NCBI GenBank assembly: GCA_963708625.1
Contig: CAVPSV010000004.1
Location: 1,364,001 to 1,428,000 of the forward strand
DNA from: DASXIF01 sp036498145
Lineage (GTDB): Bacteria; Actinomycetota; Actinomycetes; Mycobacteriales; Jatrophihabitantaceae
Direction of reading: 5' to 3'
DNA: 64,000 nucleotides
The notes beneath the pieces are model-generated. The model saw only the letters and a program-made list of their open reading frames with translations. It had not been told where the DNA came from and ran no database searches. Shown here piece after piece: positions 16,764 to 25,066 of the stretch. Position numbers and translations under genes: made by a program. Position 1 is the stretch's first letter. Each line of letters opens with the position of its first letter.

Positions 16764-17963
16764 TCAGACGAGCAGGCTCAGGGCGTCCAGCAGGTGATCG
16801 ACTTCGGCCGGGGTGTTGTGCGGCATCACCCCGGCGAACACCGCCCCGCCGAATTCGTCCGCGCCGTAGGCCGTCAGCAGTTGCCCGTAGCCGGACGGGC
16901 CGCTCCACACCGACACTCCGCGGTAGCCGAGGAATTCGGCGACCTGGGCCGGGGTGTTCCCGGCAACGGTGAACGCGGCCATCGGCAGCCGCTCGTCGGA
17001 GCCACCGAGCACGGTAAGCCCGCGCAGTGCCCGCAGCCCGTCGTCCATCCGCTGATACAGCACCTGCGCGTACTCCCCGGCGCTGTCCAGCGAGGTGACA
17101 ATCCGATCGCGGCGGGTGCCGGCCGCCCACTCCTCCAGACCCGCGAGGTGGTCGACGGCGGCGGTGAGCCCGTCCAGCAGCTCCACCGGTAGCGGACCGA
17201 ACTCGAACCGCTCCGGCAACGGCAGCGCGGAGTCGCCCTCGAGCTGGGCCAGCACGCCGGGTGCCGCCACCGCGGCGGCAACCGTGGGCCCGCCGAACGT
17301 CGCGGCCGAGATGACGAGCAGGTCAGCGCCGAGGTCGGCCAGATCCAGCGCGACGTGCGGCAGCGAAGCGCCGGCGTCCACCACGACCAGCGCGCCGTAT
17401 TGGTGCGCCAACTCGACGATCGCCCGCACGTCCGGCACTGTCCCCAACGCCGGGTTGGCCAGCGTCACCGTCACCACCCGGGTGCGGTCGGAGAGCAACT
17501 GCTCGTACTGCCACGTCGGTACCGATCCCTCGTCCAGATCGACCTCGGCCCACCGCAGCACCGCGCCGTGGGTGCGGGCCATCCGCTGGAATGCCCGCAC
17601 GGTGAGGTCGGCGTCGGCCCGGCTCAGCACCACCTCGTCCGCGAGCGTCCAGTCCCGCGACAGCAGCGCCGCGAACCGCAGCATCAGCGCCGGCGCATTG
17701 TGACCCAGCACGACGTCGCGCGCCGGCGCCCCGACCAGGTCGCCCATCGCCGCACGGGCGGCCTGGGCAGATTCCGTCGCGCGACGTGAGCGTGCCGAGC
17801 CCGATCCCGGCTGCGCGGGCGCGGCGCGCAGCGTCGCGATGATGGCGCGGATCACCGATTCGGGTTGCAGGGCGCCGAACGTGCCGTCCAGGTGGGCGGT
17901 CACCGCATCCACCCTCGGGTACAGGCCGCGCACGCGCGCCGCGTCGAAGCTCATCACCGGCAT
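16764..17963 (-). CDS. Class V aminotransferase-fold protein lacking the PLP lysine
   Basis: A 399-residue protein of the cysteine-desulfurase-like fold: AHLDGTFGALQPESVI near the start, VVVDAGASLPHVALD with the PLP-ring Asp, and a C-terminal small domain. The cofactor Lys usually found in a S-x-H/Y-K-x-x-G-P segment is absent: here the segment reads ISAATFGGP. As I recall, mycobacterial Rv3778c also lacks it (NAHAWGGP), so the loss looks like a family trait and the protein may not be a PLP enzyme. ATG 17963 has AGGAGA upstream. It is divergent from bpa, as in mycobacteria. Confidence 0.85.
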   Translation of the reverse strand: MPVMSFDAARVRGLYPRVDAVTAHLDGTFGALQPESVIRAIIATLRAAPAQPGSGSARSRRATESAQAARAAMGDLVGAPARDVVLGHNAPALMLRFAALLSRDWTLADEVVLSRADADLTVRAFQRMARTHGAVLRWAEVDLDEGSVPTWQYEQLLSDRTRVVTVTLANPALGTVPDVRAIVELAHQYGALVVVDAGASLPHVALDLADLGADLLVISAATFGGPTVAAAVAAPGVLAQLEGDSALPLPERFEFGPLPVELLDGLTAAVDHLAGLEEWAAGTRRDRIVTSLDSAGEYAQVLYQRMDDGLRALRGLTVLGGSDERLPMAAFTVAGNTPAQVAEFLGYRGVSVWSGPSGYGQLLTAYGADEFGGAVFAGVMPHNTPAEVDHLLDALSLLV

Positions 17964-18049
17964 GAGGATCTTCTCCTGGCTGTGTCGCTGGTCCCGGCCG
18001 GACTGCGGCCGGTTTGTTGCCCTCGGACGCGCTGGGGAAGACTGATGGG

Positions 18050-18661
18050 GTGAACGACCAGCCCCAACACGCCACGTCGAACCCATCAGCTCTCCCGGTC
18101 GGCGTCACTGCTGACGACGCCACCGACTCGGTCGTGGCCGCCGATGCGGCCGCCATCGAGCCCGGAGCTGACGAAAATGCTGCTGATGACGAGATTACGG
18201 GCATGGTCGAGCAGCCGGCCAAGGTGATGCGGATCGGGACCATGATCAAGCAGCTGCTGGAGGAGGTTCGGGCCGCCCCGCTCGACGAGGCGGGCCGCCA
18301 GCGCCTGCGCGAGATCCACGAGTCCTCGATCCGCGAACTCGAAGAGGGGCTGTCCGAGGACCTGCGCGCCGAGCTGGAGCGGCTGACCCTCCCGTTCGGC
18401 ACCGGCGTGCCGTCCGAGGCGGAACTGCGGATAGCGCAGGCACAGCTGGTGGGTTGGCTGGAGGGCCTGTTCCACGGCATCCAGACCGCGCTGTTCGCCC
18501 AGCAGATGGCGGCTCGGAGCCAGCTGGAGCAGATGCGCGGGCGCGCGCTGCCTCCCGGCGGGGACCGCGCCATCATCGGGCCCGGCGGGCAGATCCTGGT
18601 GCCCGGCGCGCAGCTGCACCGCGACGAGCGCGACGGCTCGGGCACCGGGCAGTACCTGTAG
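18050..18661 (+). CDS. bpa: Bacterial proteasome activator
   Basis: Bpa forms a dodecameric ring that docks on the 20S proteasome and opens its gate without ATP, feeding unfolded proteins in. The 203-residue product has a variable acidic N-terminus, then the highly conserved core VEQPAKVMRIGTMIKQLLEE and AQLVGWLEGLFHGIQTALFA. It ends GTGQYL, whose C-terminal GQYL is the docking motif. GTG 18050 follows GGGGAAG. Its presence implies that this organism has a proteasome, encoded elsewhere. Confidence 0.96.
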   Translation: MNDQPQHATSNPSALPVGVTADDATDSVVAADAAAIEPGADENAADDEITGMVEQPAKVMRIGTMIKQLLEEVRAAPLDEAGRQRLREIHESSIRELEEGLSEDLRAELERLTLPFGTGVPSEAELRIAQAQLVGWLEGLFHGIQTALFAQQMAARSQLEQMRGRALPPGGDRAIIGPGGQILVPGAQLHRDERDGSGTGQYL

Positions 18662-18675
18662 GCGCCGGACCTGTC

Positions 18676-20181
18676 GTGCCGCCCGCCGAGCACCCGGCCG
18701 ACCCGCCATCGGCCCTGCCGCTGCCGGGCGGGCGCAACTACGTCGCGGACTTCGTCGAGCGCCGGCCGGCGGACCTGATCGCGCTGGTCACCGAGAGCGC
18801 GACGGGCGCGCGCCGGGAGTTGACGTTCGGCACGCTCGTCCAGCGCGCCGGCACCTTTGCCGGGGCACTGGCCGAGCGCGGCGTCCGCCGCGGTGACACG
18901 GTGCTGCTACTGCTCGGCAGCAGTGCGGAGTTCGTGGTGGCGGTGCTGGCGTGCCTGCGCATCGGCGCCGCGGCGCTGCCGTGTAGCGAGCAACTGCGGC
19001 CCAAGGATCTGGCCCTGCGCCTGCGGGCCGCCCGTCCGACCCTCGCCGTGTGCCATCAGCGCAACGCGGAGGCATTGGCACAGGCGGCGCCGGATTGTCC
19101 GGTGCTGCACGTCGAGGATGGGCGCGAATTACCAGCCGGGCCGGTGCCGCCGTCGGCGGACCTCGGCCCGACCGACCCGGCCTTCGTGCTCTTCACCTCC
19201 GGCACCAGCGGTCCGCCGAAGCTCGTGACGCACGGCCAGCGCTATGTGTGGGGACAGCAACTGCAGGCGGCGCACTGGCTCGGTGCGCGCCGCGGTGAAC
19301 TCGTCTGGTCCACGGCGGCGCCTGGCTGGTCCAAGTCGGCACGCAACAGCTTCATCGCGCCGTGGTTCGGCGGGGCGCGGGCACTGCTGCAGGACCGCCG
19401 ATTCGACCCGGACGAGCGGTTGGCGACGATCCGGCGCGAGGGTGTCGGCGTGCTGTGCATGGCGCCGACCGAGTACCGGCTGATCGCGGCGCAGTCCCGC
19501 GTCGGCGAGCTGCCGTCCCTGCGCCGACTGGTCACCGCTGGCGAGCCACTGGGAGTCGGCGCGGTGCGCGCGTGGCGGGAGCGCACCGGCTTGGAGATCG
19601 CCGACGGGTACGGCCAGACCGAGACCGGGCACATCGCCGGCGCGCGGCCCGGCGAGTCGGCGCCGCCGGGGTCGATGGGGCGGCCGCTGCCGGGCATCGA
19701 CGTCCGCATCGTCGACGGCGAGCTCACCGTCGATCCGATGACCGTGCCGACGTTCTTCCTCGGCTACGACGGCCGTGACGTCGAGACCGCCGCATCCGAT
19801 CGTGGCTGGTGGCGCACCGGCGACCAGGTGCGTCAGGACGAGGACGGCTGGCTGTACTTCGAGGCGCGGACCGATGACGTGATCCTCAGCGCCGGGTATC
19901 GCATCGGCCCGGCCGAGGTCGAGTCCGCGCTGTCGAGCCATCCGGCGGTGCGTGAGGTCGCGGTCGTCGGTGAGCCGGATGAAGCCCGCGGCCAGATCGT
20001 CTGCGCCCGGGTGGTGTTGCGCGAGGGCTATCAGGCAGGTGACGACCTCGTCGCGCAGCTGCAGGCACACGCCCGCGCCGAGACGGCGCCGTACAAGTAC
20101 CCGCGGCGGATCACGTTCGTCGATGCGCTGCCGAAGACCAGCACCGGCAAGACCGACCGCGCCGCGCTACGGAGTGGTTAG
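18676..20181 (+). CDS. AMP-dependent acyl-CoA synthetase (medium-chain/benzoate-CoA ligase type)
   Basis: A 501-residue adenylate-forming ligase. The ATP loop is FTSGTSGPPKLVTHG (motif A1), the aromatic-adenine motif is DGYGQTETGHI, the hinge region is WWRTGDQVRQDEDGWLYFEARTDD, and the catalytic Lys is in PKTSTGKTDR. These define activation of a carboxylic acid to acyl-AMP then acyl-CoA. The arrangement resembles benzoate-CoA ligase/MACS members, but the substrate is unknown. GTG 18676 lies 15 bases after bpa; the first 20 residues are Pro-rich. Confidence 0.9.
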   Translation: MPPAEHPADPPSALPLPGGRNYVADFVERRPADLIALVTESATGARRELTFGTLVQRAGTFAGALAERGVRRGDTVLLLLGSSAEFVVAVLACLRIGAAALPCSEQLRPKDLALRLRAARPTLAVCHQRNAEALAQAAPDCPVLHVEDGRELPAGPVPPSADLGPTDPAFVLFTSGTSGPPKLVTHGQRYVWGQQLQAAHWLGARRGELVWSTAAPGWSKSARNSFIAPWFGGARALLQDRRFDPDERLATIRREGVGVLCMAPTEYRLIAAQSRVGELPSLRRLVTAGEPLGVGAVRAWRERTGLEIADGYGQTETGHIAGARPGESAPPGSMGRPLPGIDVRIVDGELTVDPMTVPTFFLGYDGRDVETAASDRGWWRTGDQVRQDEDGWLYFEARTDDVILSAGYRIGPAEVESALSSHPAVREVAVVGEPDEARGQIVCARVVLREGYQAGDDLVAQLQAHARAETAPYKYPRRITFVDALPKTSTGKTDRAALRSG

Positions 20182-20198
20182 CGCTGGCTTGTTCACGA

Positions 20199-21224
20199 CT
20201 ACGCCGCAGCGTGCGGCTTCGAAGCCCGACGTGCGTGTGGCTTGGAGGCCCGATGCACGTCCGCGTTGGGCTTGAGCGAGCTGTCGTTGACGTGCCGCCA
20301 CGCGGGCAATGCCTCGATCCGCTTCCGTAGCGCGGCAGTTGCCTTGGTCGGGTACGCCTTGCTGGTGTCGGCGGGCTGCACCTCTGCGAACTTCTTCGCC
20401 ACGTCGCCGATCGGGCCGCTGGAGTGCACCTTCTTCCCGCCGTTCTCGAACACCAACTGCCCTGTCTCTCGCCTGCCGCGTGCGGGAGCGCGCTCGTCCC
20501 AGGTCACGTCCACGGTGACGCCGGGCTCATTGTTCGGCTTGTGCGCGGTCATGTCGAAGGTGACCTTGACCATGACGTTCTCTGCGCCGCCCTGACGCAT
20601 CCGGCCGTGTCCGCTCGACTCGTGCCACCGGAAATGCTTGAAGTACACCTTCCCCTCGTGCTTGCGCCGCTCCTCCAGCAGGTGCGTGATCACGCCCTTG
20701 ATCTCGCGCAGGCGATTCTCAGCGGCGATGATCTGACCGCGATATCTGCTCGCGTCGATTTTGTTGCCCTTCGCCTCCTGCTCGTCGGCGAGTGACACCT
20801 TCATGAGGTCGTAGGTCCGGCTCAGCGCAGCTTCTTCCTCGCCGAGGACCTCGTCGAAGCGTTTCCAGTTGAGGGTGTACACGTCTGCCTCGAAGCCGAA
20901 CGGGACCCGAGTCATCAAGCCGAGCGTCATCGCCAGCTTGTGCTTGTTCGCATAATTGCTGGCCGCCTTCGCGCCGGTGCCCTCGACATTCGTCACCTTT
21001 CGCTTCCGATCAAAGGATGACTTCGTGACATGTGCGGACGCGTATTTCATGCTCCGTTCCGCGGTAGACCACGCCTCGTCGTCATTGAGACGCGGATGTT
21101 TCAGATCGGGGCGCTCGTGTCCGACGGTGCTCTTCATCTTGCTGCCGGCATCGACTCGATGACCGTGTTTGTAGATCAGTGTTATCGCGGCAGCAAGCGG
21201 ATCTACCTTGCCGTCGAATGCCAT
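20199..21224 (-). CDS. Orphan protein, paralogue of the protein at 55242-57149
   Basis: A 341-residue protein of no recognised family. It starts MAFDGKVDPLAAAITLIYKHGH. Residues 104-314 align by eye with residues 147-358 of the product at 55242-57149: shared points are F-x-F-E-x-D-V, a charged helical stretch, G-x-x-Y-x-x-x-F-R, GG-x-x-NV, PG-x-TV-x-x-x-W, TG-x-L-x-F, VAKK and a final IE-x-x-x-AW. Residues 120-190 look like a helical hairpin or coiled coil. The tail repeats RASKPHA. No signal peptide or membrane segment is seen. The gene is less G/C-biased than its neighbours. ATG 21224 is chosen because the frame further upstream loses similarity to the paralogue. Confidence 0.75.
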   Translation of the reverse strand: MAFDGKVDPLAAAITLIYKHGHRVDAGSKMKSTVGHERPDLKHPRLNDDEAWSTAERSMKYASAHVTKSSFDRKRKVTNVEGTGAKAASNYANKHKLAMTLGLMTRVPFGFEADVYTLNWKRFDEVLGEEEAALSRTYDLMKVSLADEQEAKGNKIDASRYRGQIIAAENRLREIKGVITHLLEERRKHEGKVYFKHFRWHESSGHGRMRQGGAENVMVKVTFDMTAHKPNNEPGVTVDVTWDERAPARGRRETGQLVFENGGKKVHSSGPIGDVAKKFAEVQPADTSKAYPTKATAALRKRIEALPAWRHVNDSSLKPNADVHRASKPHARRASKPHAAA

Positions 21225-21394
21225 CGGCTTGAGTTCTCCCGTCTCGGTTCGTCCCCCCGCACCGAGATACTTCGGGGCAGCCTCCGATCGGCCTAGCGCG
21301 ATGTCGGGCAGGCGTCGTCCACCGCAACAGAATTCAGCTTCGGTTAACCCACGTCGACGGCGCGCAAGCTGGCGTTCACCGATTGCCAGTGGCC

Positions 21395-22252
21395 TCAACC
21401 TTCGTTGAGGATCTCCTCGATGACGATCGCGACCGCGTCCTCGTCGTTGGACACGATCACTTCCTGCGCCGCGGCCTGTGCCGCCGGGTGCGCATTTGCT
21501 ACCGCGTACGAGCGACCGGCCCATTGCAGCATCGGTACGTCGTTCGGCATGTCACCGATCGCCGCGACCTCGTCCGCGGCGACCCCGAGGCGCGCCGCGA
21601 GTTCAGCCAAGCCGGTCGCCTTCGTCACGCCCGGTGCCGCGATCTCCAGCAGGCCGAAACTCGACGAATGCGTGACCGAGGCCCGTCCCGCTAGCAGCTC
21701 ATCCGCCGAGGCCAGGAATTCGTCGGCGTCGGCGCCGCGGTCCTTGGCCAGCAGCTTCACTCCAGCCCTGGCAGTGATCGTCGCAAGGTCCGCGATCAAC
21801 GGCGGGGTCATCGGTTTGCCCTGACGCGAGCGCCGCGGGTTGATCTGCCAGTCGTGCACGTATTCCGGTTCGGCGGCGAACGCGTCGCCGTACTCCACCG
21901 CGAACTGCACATCTGGGTATGCCGCGCGCAGGTCGCCGGTGAGCGCACGCAGCTCCTGCGGGCTGAGCTCATGTGCGACGAGGGTGCGCTCCTCGGCCAG
22001 GTCGTACAGCACCGCACCGTTGGCGGCGACGGCCACCCCGGTGTGGCCGGTCGCGTCCGCCACCTCGGTGAGCCAGCGTGGCGGCCGGCCGGTCACGAAG
22101 CAGATCAGCAGGCCGGCGTGTGCCGCGGCGACGATCGCGGCGCGCGACCGCGGGGAGACGGAGTTGTCGCTGCGCAACAGCGTGCCGTCCAGGTCGCTGG
22201 CCACCAGGCGAACCCGCCCGGCCCGGGCCGGTACCGCGGGTGCCTGCGTCAC
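21395..22252 (-). CDS. Cof-type HAD superfamily hydrolase
   Basis: A 285-residue HAD phosphatase with a C2 cap. Motif I is ASDLDGTLL (nucleophile and acid/base Asp), motif II lies in CFVTGRPPRW, and motif IV is GDMPNDVPML. Such enzymes dephosphorylate sugar phosphates or flavin/nucleotide metabolites; the specific substrate is not predictable. The gene follows serS on the same strand, after a 27-bp tandem repeat. Homologues next to or near serS are common in actinobacteria. Confidence 0.93.
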   Translation of the reverse strand: MTQAPAVPARAGRVRLVASDLDGTLLRSDNSVSPRSRAAIVAAAHAGLLICFVTGRPPRWLTEVADATGHTGVAVAANGAVLYDLAEERTLVAHELSPQELRALTGDLRAAYPDVQFAVEYGDAFAAEPEYVHDWQINPRRSRQGKPMTPPLIADLATITARAGVKLLAKDRGADADEFLASADELLAGRASVTHSSSFGLLEIAAPGVTKATGLAELAARLGVAADEVAAIGDMPNDVPMLQWAGRSYAVANAHPAAQAAAQEVIVSNDEDAVAIVIEEILNEG

Positions 22253-22276
22253 GGCTGGCTCGATCGCGGTGTCACA

Positions 22277-22384
22277 GATCGCGGTGTCACGGTGCGGTCA
22301 GCGGATCGCGGTGTCACGGTGCGGTCAGCGGATCGCGGTGTCACGGTGCGGTCAGCGGATCGCGGTGTCACGGTGCGGTCAGCG
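22277..22384. repeat. Four perfect 27-bp tandem repeats overlapping the serS stop codon
   Basis: The unit beginning GATCGCGGTGTCACGGTGCG repeats four times without change (starts 22277, 22304, 22331, 22358). A partial copy lies at 22262-22275. The array fills the serS-HAD gap, and the last copy encodes the final residues and stop of serS. The unit is a multiple of three but is not translated beyond that stop. Confidence 0.95.
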
Positions 22385-23627
22385 CTTCGCGCCCACCCAG
22401 GAACGGTCGCAGCGCGACCGGGACGTACACCGAGCCGTCCGGTTGCTGATGGTGATCGAACAAGCAGGCGATGGTGCGCGCCACCGCGCACAGCGTGCCG
22501 TTCAGCGTGGCGACGTGCTCGGTACCGCTCCTGCCGCGGGTCCGGATGTTCAGCCGCCGGGACTGAAACGTGGTGCAGTTCGACGTGGACGTCAGCTCGC
22601 GGTAGGCGCCCTGGGACGGGAACCACGCCTCGATGTCGAACTTGCGGGCCGCCGACGAGCCGAGGTCACCGGCTGCCACGTCGATGACGCGATAGGACAA
22701 CTCCAGCTTGTCCATGAACTCGCGTTCCCACGCCAGCAGGCGCTGGTGCTCGGCGACGGACTCCTCGGCGGGGACGTAGGAGAACATCTCCACCTTGTCG
22801 AACCAGTGCACGCGAATGATGCCGCGGGTGTCCTTGCCGTACGAGCCCGCCTCGCGCCGAAAACATGAAGAGAAACCCGCGTAGCGCAACGGCAATTGGT
22901 CTCGGTCGAGGATCTCGTCGGAGTGGTAGCCGGCCAGCGCGACCTCGGACGTGCCGACCAGGTACAGGTCGTCATCGGCGAGCCGGTACACCTCGGCCGC
23001 GTGCGCTCCCAGGAAACCGGTGCCTTCCATCACCTCGGGCCGTACCAACGCCGGCGCCACCACCGGCACGAAACCCGCGGCATCAGCCTGCGCCATGGCC
23101 AGGTTGATCAGCGCGAACTCCAACTGCGCGCCGATGCCCGTCAGGAAGTAGAACCGCGCACCGCTGACCTTTGCACCGCGCTCGGTGTCGATGGCCCGCA
23201 GCGCCGCACCGATCTCGGTGTGGTCCTTCGGGTCGGCGATCTCCGGCGGTGTGCCGACCGTCTCCAGCGTCACGAAGTCGTCCTCGCCGCCCGGGGGCAC
23301 GCCGTCCTCGACGACGTTCGGCACCGCGAGCTGCGCGCCGCGCAACGCCGCGTCGGCCTCCGCCTGGTCCGACTCGGCCGAGCGCACCTCGTCAGCCAGG
23401 TGCTTTGCGCGGGCCAGCACCGCCGGCCGGTCGTCCGCCGATGCGGCCGCGACCTGCCGGCCGATCACCTTCTGCTCACCACGCAAAGTGTCCGCGCGCG
23501 CGACCGCAGCCCGCCGCGCATCGTCGGCAGCGAGCAACACATCGACGAGTGACTCGTCCGCGCCGCGGGCGCGCTGGGACGCGCGGACCCGGTCCGGGTC
23601 GTCGCGCACGAGCCTGAGGTCGATCAC
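22368..23627 (-). CDS. serS: Seryl-tRNA synthetase
   Basis: SerRS charges tRNA-Ser (and tRNA-Sec) with serine. The 419-residue product has the N-terminal antiparallel coiled-coil arm that grips the long variable arm of tRNA-Ser (residues about 25-105). The class II catalytic domain follows: motif 1 region, motif 2 in FRREAGSYGKDTRGIIRVHW, and motif 3 with the GRSGTEHVATLNGTL segment. The last residues (REALTAP) come from the 27-bp repeat that follows, so the original terminus may have been altered by repeat expansion. ATG 23627 begins MIDLRLVRDDPD as in the family. Confidence 0.97.
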   Translation of the reverse strand: MIDLRLVRDDPDRVRASQRARGADESLVDVLLAADDARRAAVARADTLRGEQKVIGRQVAAASADDRPAVLARAKHLADEVRSAESDQAEADAALRGAQLAVPNVVEDGVPPGGEDDFVTLETVGTPPEIADPKDHTEIGAALRAIDTERGAKVSGARFYFLTGIGAQLEFALINLAMAQADAAGFVPVVAPALVRPEVMEGTGFLGAHAAEVYRLADDDLYLVGTSEVALAGYHSDEILDRDQLPLRYAGFSSCFRREAGSYGKDTRGIIRVHWFDKVEMFSYVPAEESVAEHQRLLAWEREFMDKLELSYRVIDVAAGDLGSSAARKFDIEAWFPSQGAYRELTSTSNCTTFQSRRLNIRTRGRSGTEHVATLNGTLCAVARTIACLFDHHQQPDGSVYVPVALRPFLGGREALTAP

Positions 23628-23714
23628 CTAGCTCAGGTTACTGAGCCTCGCCGCGCCCACCTGCGCCTGTCTGCGCCCGTGCTCGCCTGTGCCAGCCGTG
23701 CCAGCCCGATCGAG

Positions 23715-25066
23715 CTATCGCGGCGCGGGCGTGGTGTCCGGATCGTGGTACAGGTGGCAGGACACCTGCACGGCACTGTCGAGGACCGGCAGCAGCGCCG
23801 GTGTTGCCCGCGGCACGAACTCGATCCGGACTGCACCCTCGTGCACGGACATGTCCGTGATGCCGTGCCACAGGCCGTCGTCGGGATGCGCGTCACGCTC
23901 GGCCTGCAGCAGGGTGAGCAGCTCGCCCGGACCACCGGTCGCCGGACGGAGGTGGCAGTCGGACCGTCCCGATCGCGCTGTCGTCGGCGGCGTCGAAGAT
24001 GGCACCGTCCGCGGTCAGTCTCGCGCTTCGGCCGCGTACTGCTCGGCATCCACGCCCGTCCAGCGCTGCTCGAAGATCATCCGCAGGTCGCGGGCTGCCA
24101 CCCGCACGGCGGCGAACGAACGCGGGCAGCGCGGGATGGAACGGGCAGCCGGCCGGCGGATCAGCGGCGTCGGGTACCTCGCCGCGCGGCAGCTCGCGCG
24201 GGATGCTGCGCGACGGGATCGGGATCGGGCACCGCATCCAGCAGCGCTTTCGTGTACGGGTGGCGAGGCGCGGAGAAGATCTCCTCGGTGGGGCCCGTCT
24301 CGACGATCTTGCCGAGGTACATGATGGCGATCCGGTCGCAGAAGAACCGCGCGCTGGCCAGGTCGTGGGTGATGTAGACGTAGGTCAGGCCGAGGTCGCG
24401 CCGCAGCTCGTCGAGCAGGCCCAGGATCTTCGCGCGCACGCTCATGTCCAGCATGGAGATCGGCTCGTCGGCCACCAGCAGCTCGGGTCCGAGCACGATC
24501 GCACGGGCGATCACCGCGCGCTGTTTCTGGCCGCCGGACAGCTCGCCGGGGAACTTGTCCACGAAGCGTGCCGCCGGAGCCAGCCCCACCCGCTCCAGTG
24601 CGTCACGCACCGCCTGCTCCCGCGCCTCGCGGCCCGGATGCATGTGGTGGATGCGCAGCGCGTCGCCGATGGCACGGCCGATCGTCATGGACGGGTTCAG
24701 CGACGCGTGCGGGTCCTGGAACACCATCTGCAGCTTGCGGCGCAGCGGGCGCAGCTTCGATTCGGACAGGCCCACCAGCTCGCGTCCGCGGTAGGTGACG
24801 CTGCCGCTGCTCGGCCGCACCAGCCCGAGCAGCGCGCGGCCGAGCGTCGACTTGCCCGAACCGGACTCACCGACCAGTCCCAGCACCTCGCCCGGCGCGA
24901 GCTCCAGGTCGACGCCGTCCACCGCGTGCACCATCGACGCCGCGCCGCCGATCAACCTCGCCACCGCGTTGGCGCGCAGCGCGAAATCGACGTGCAGGCC
25001 GCGCACCTGCACCAGCGGCTGCCCGGGCGCGTCAGGCTTCGCCGGCGCCTCAGGCTTCGTCGGCAA
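23715..25066 (-). CDS. dppF: Dipeptide/oligopeptide ABC transporter ATPase DppF-like (several frameshifts after 24220)
   Basis: The second ATPase of a peptide importer. It has Walker A GESGSGKSTLGRALLG, the Q-loop and VFQDPHASLNPSMTIG, signature LSGGQKQRAVIARAI and Walker B LLVADEPISMLD. TTG at 25066 is chosen because AGGAGG lies six bases upstream (25073-25078). It overlaps dppCD by 17 bases. After about 24215 single-base shifts are needed to follow AADPPAGCPFHP, then FAAVRVAARDLRMIFEQRW, then LTADGAIFDAADDSAIGTV, then LWHGITDMSVHEGAVRIEF and SCHLYHDP. A stop at 24015 would end it earlier. The extension before the usual CHL end is longer than in standard DppF. Confidence 0.85.

Noticed and set aside
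22277..22384. CRISPR-like array
   Set aside because: The repeats are directly joined with no unique spacers, and no cas gene is near; it is a plain tandem repeat.
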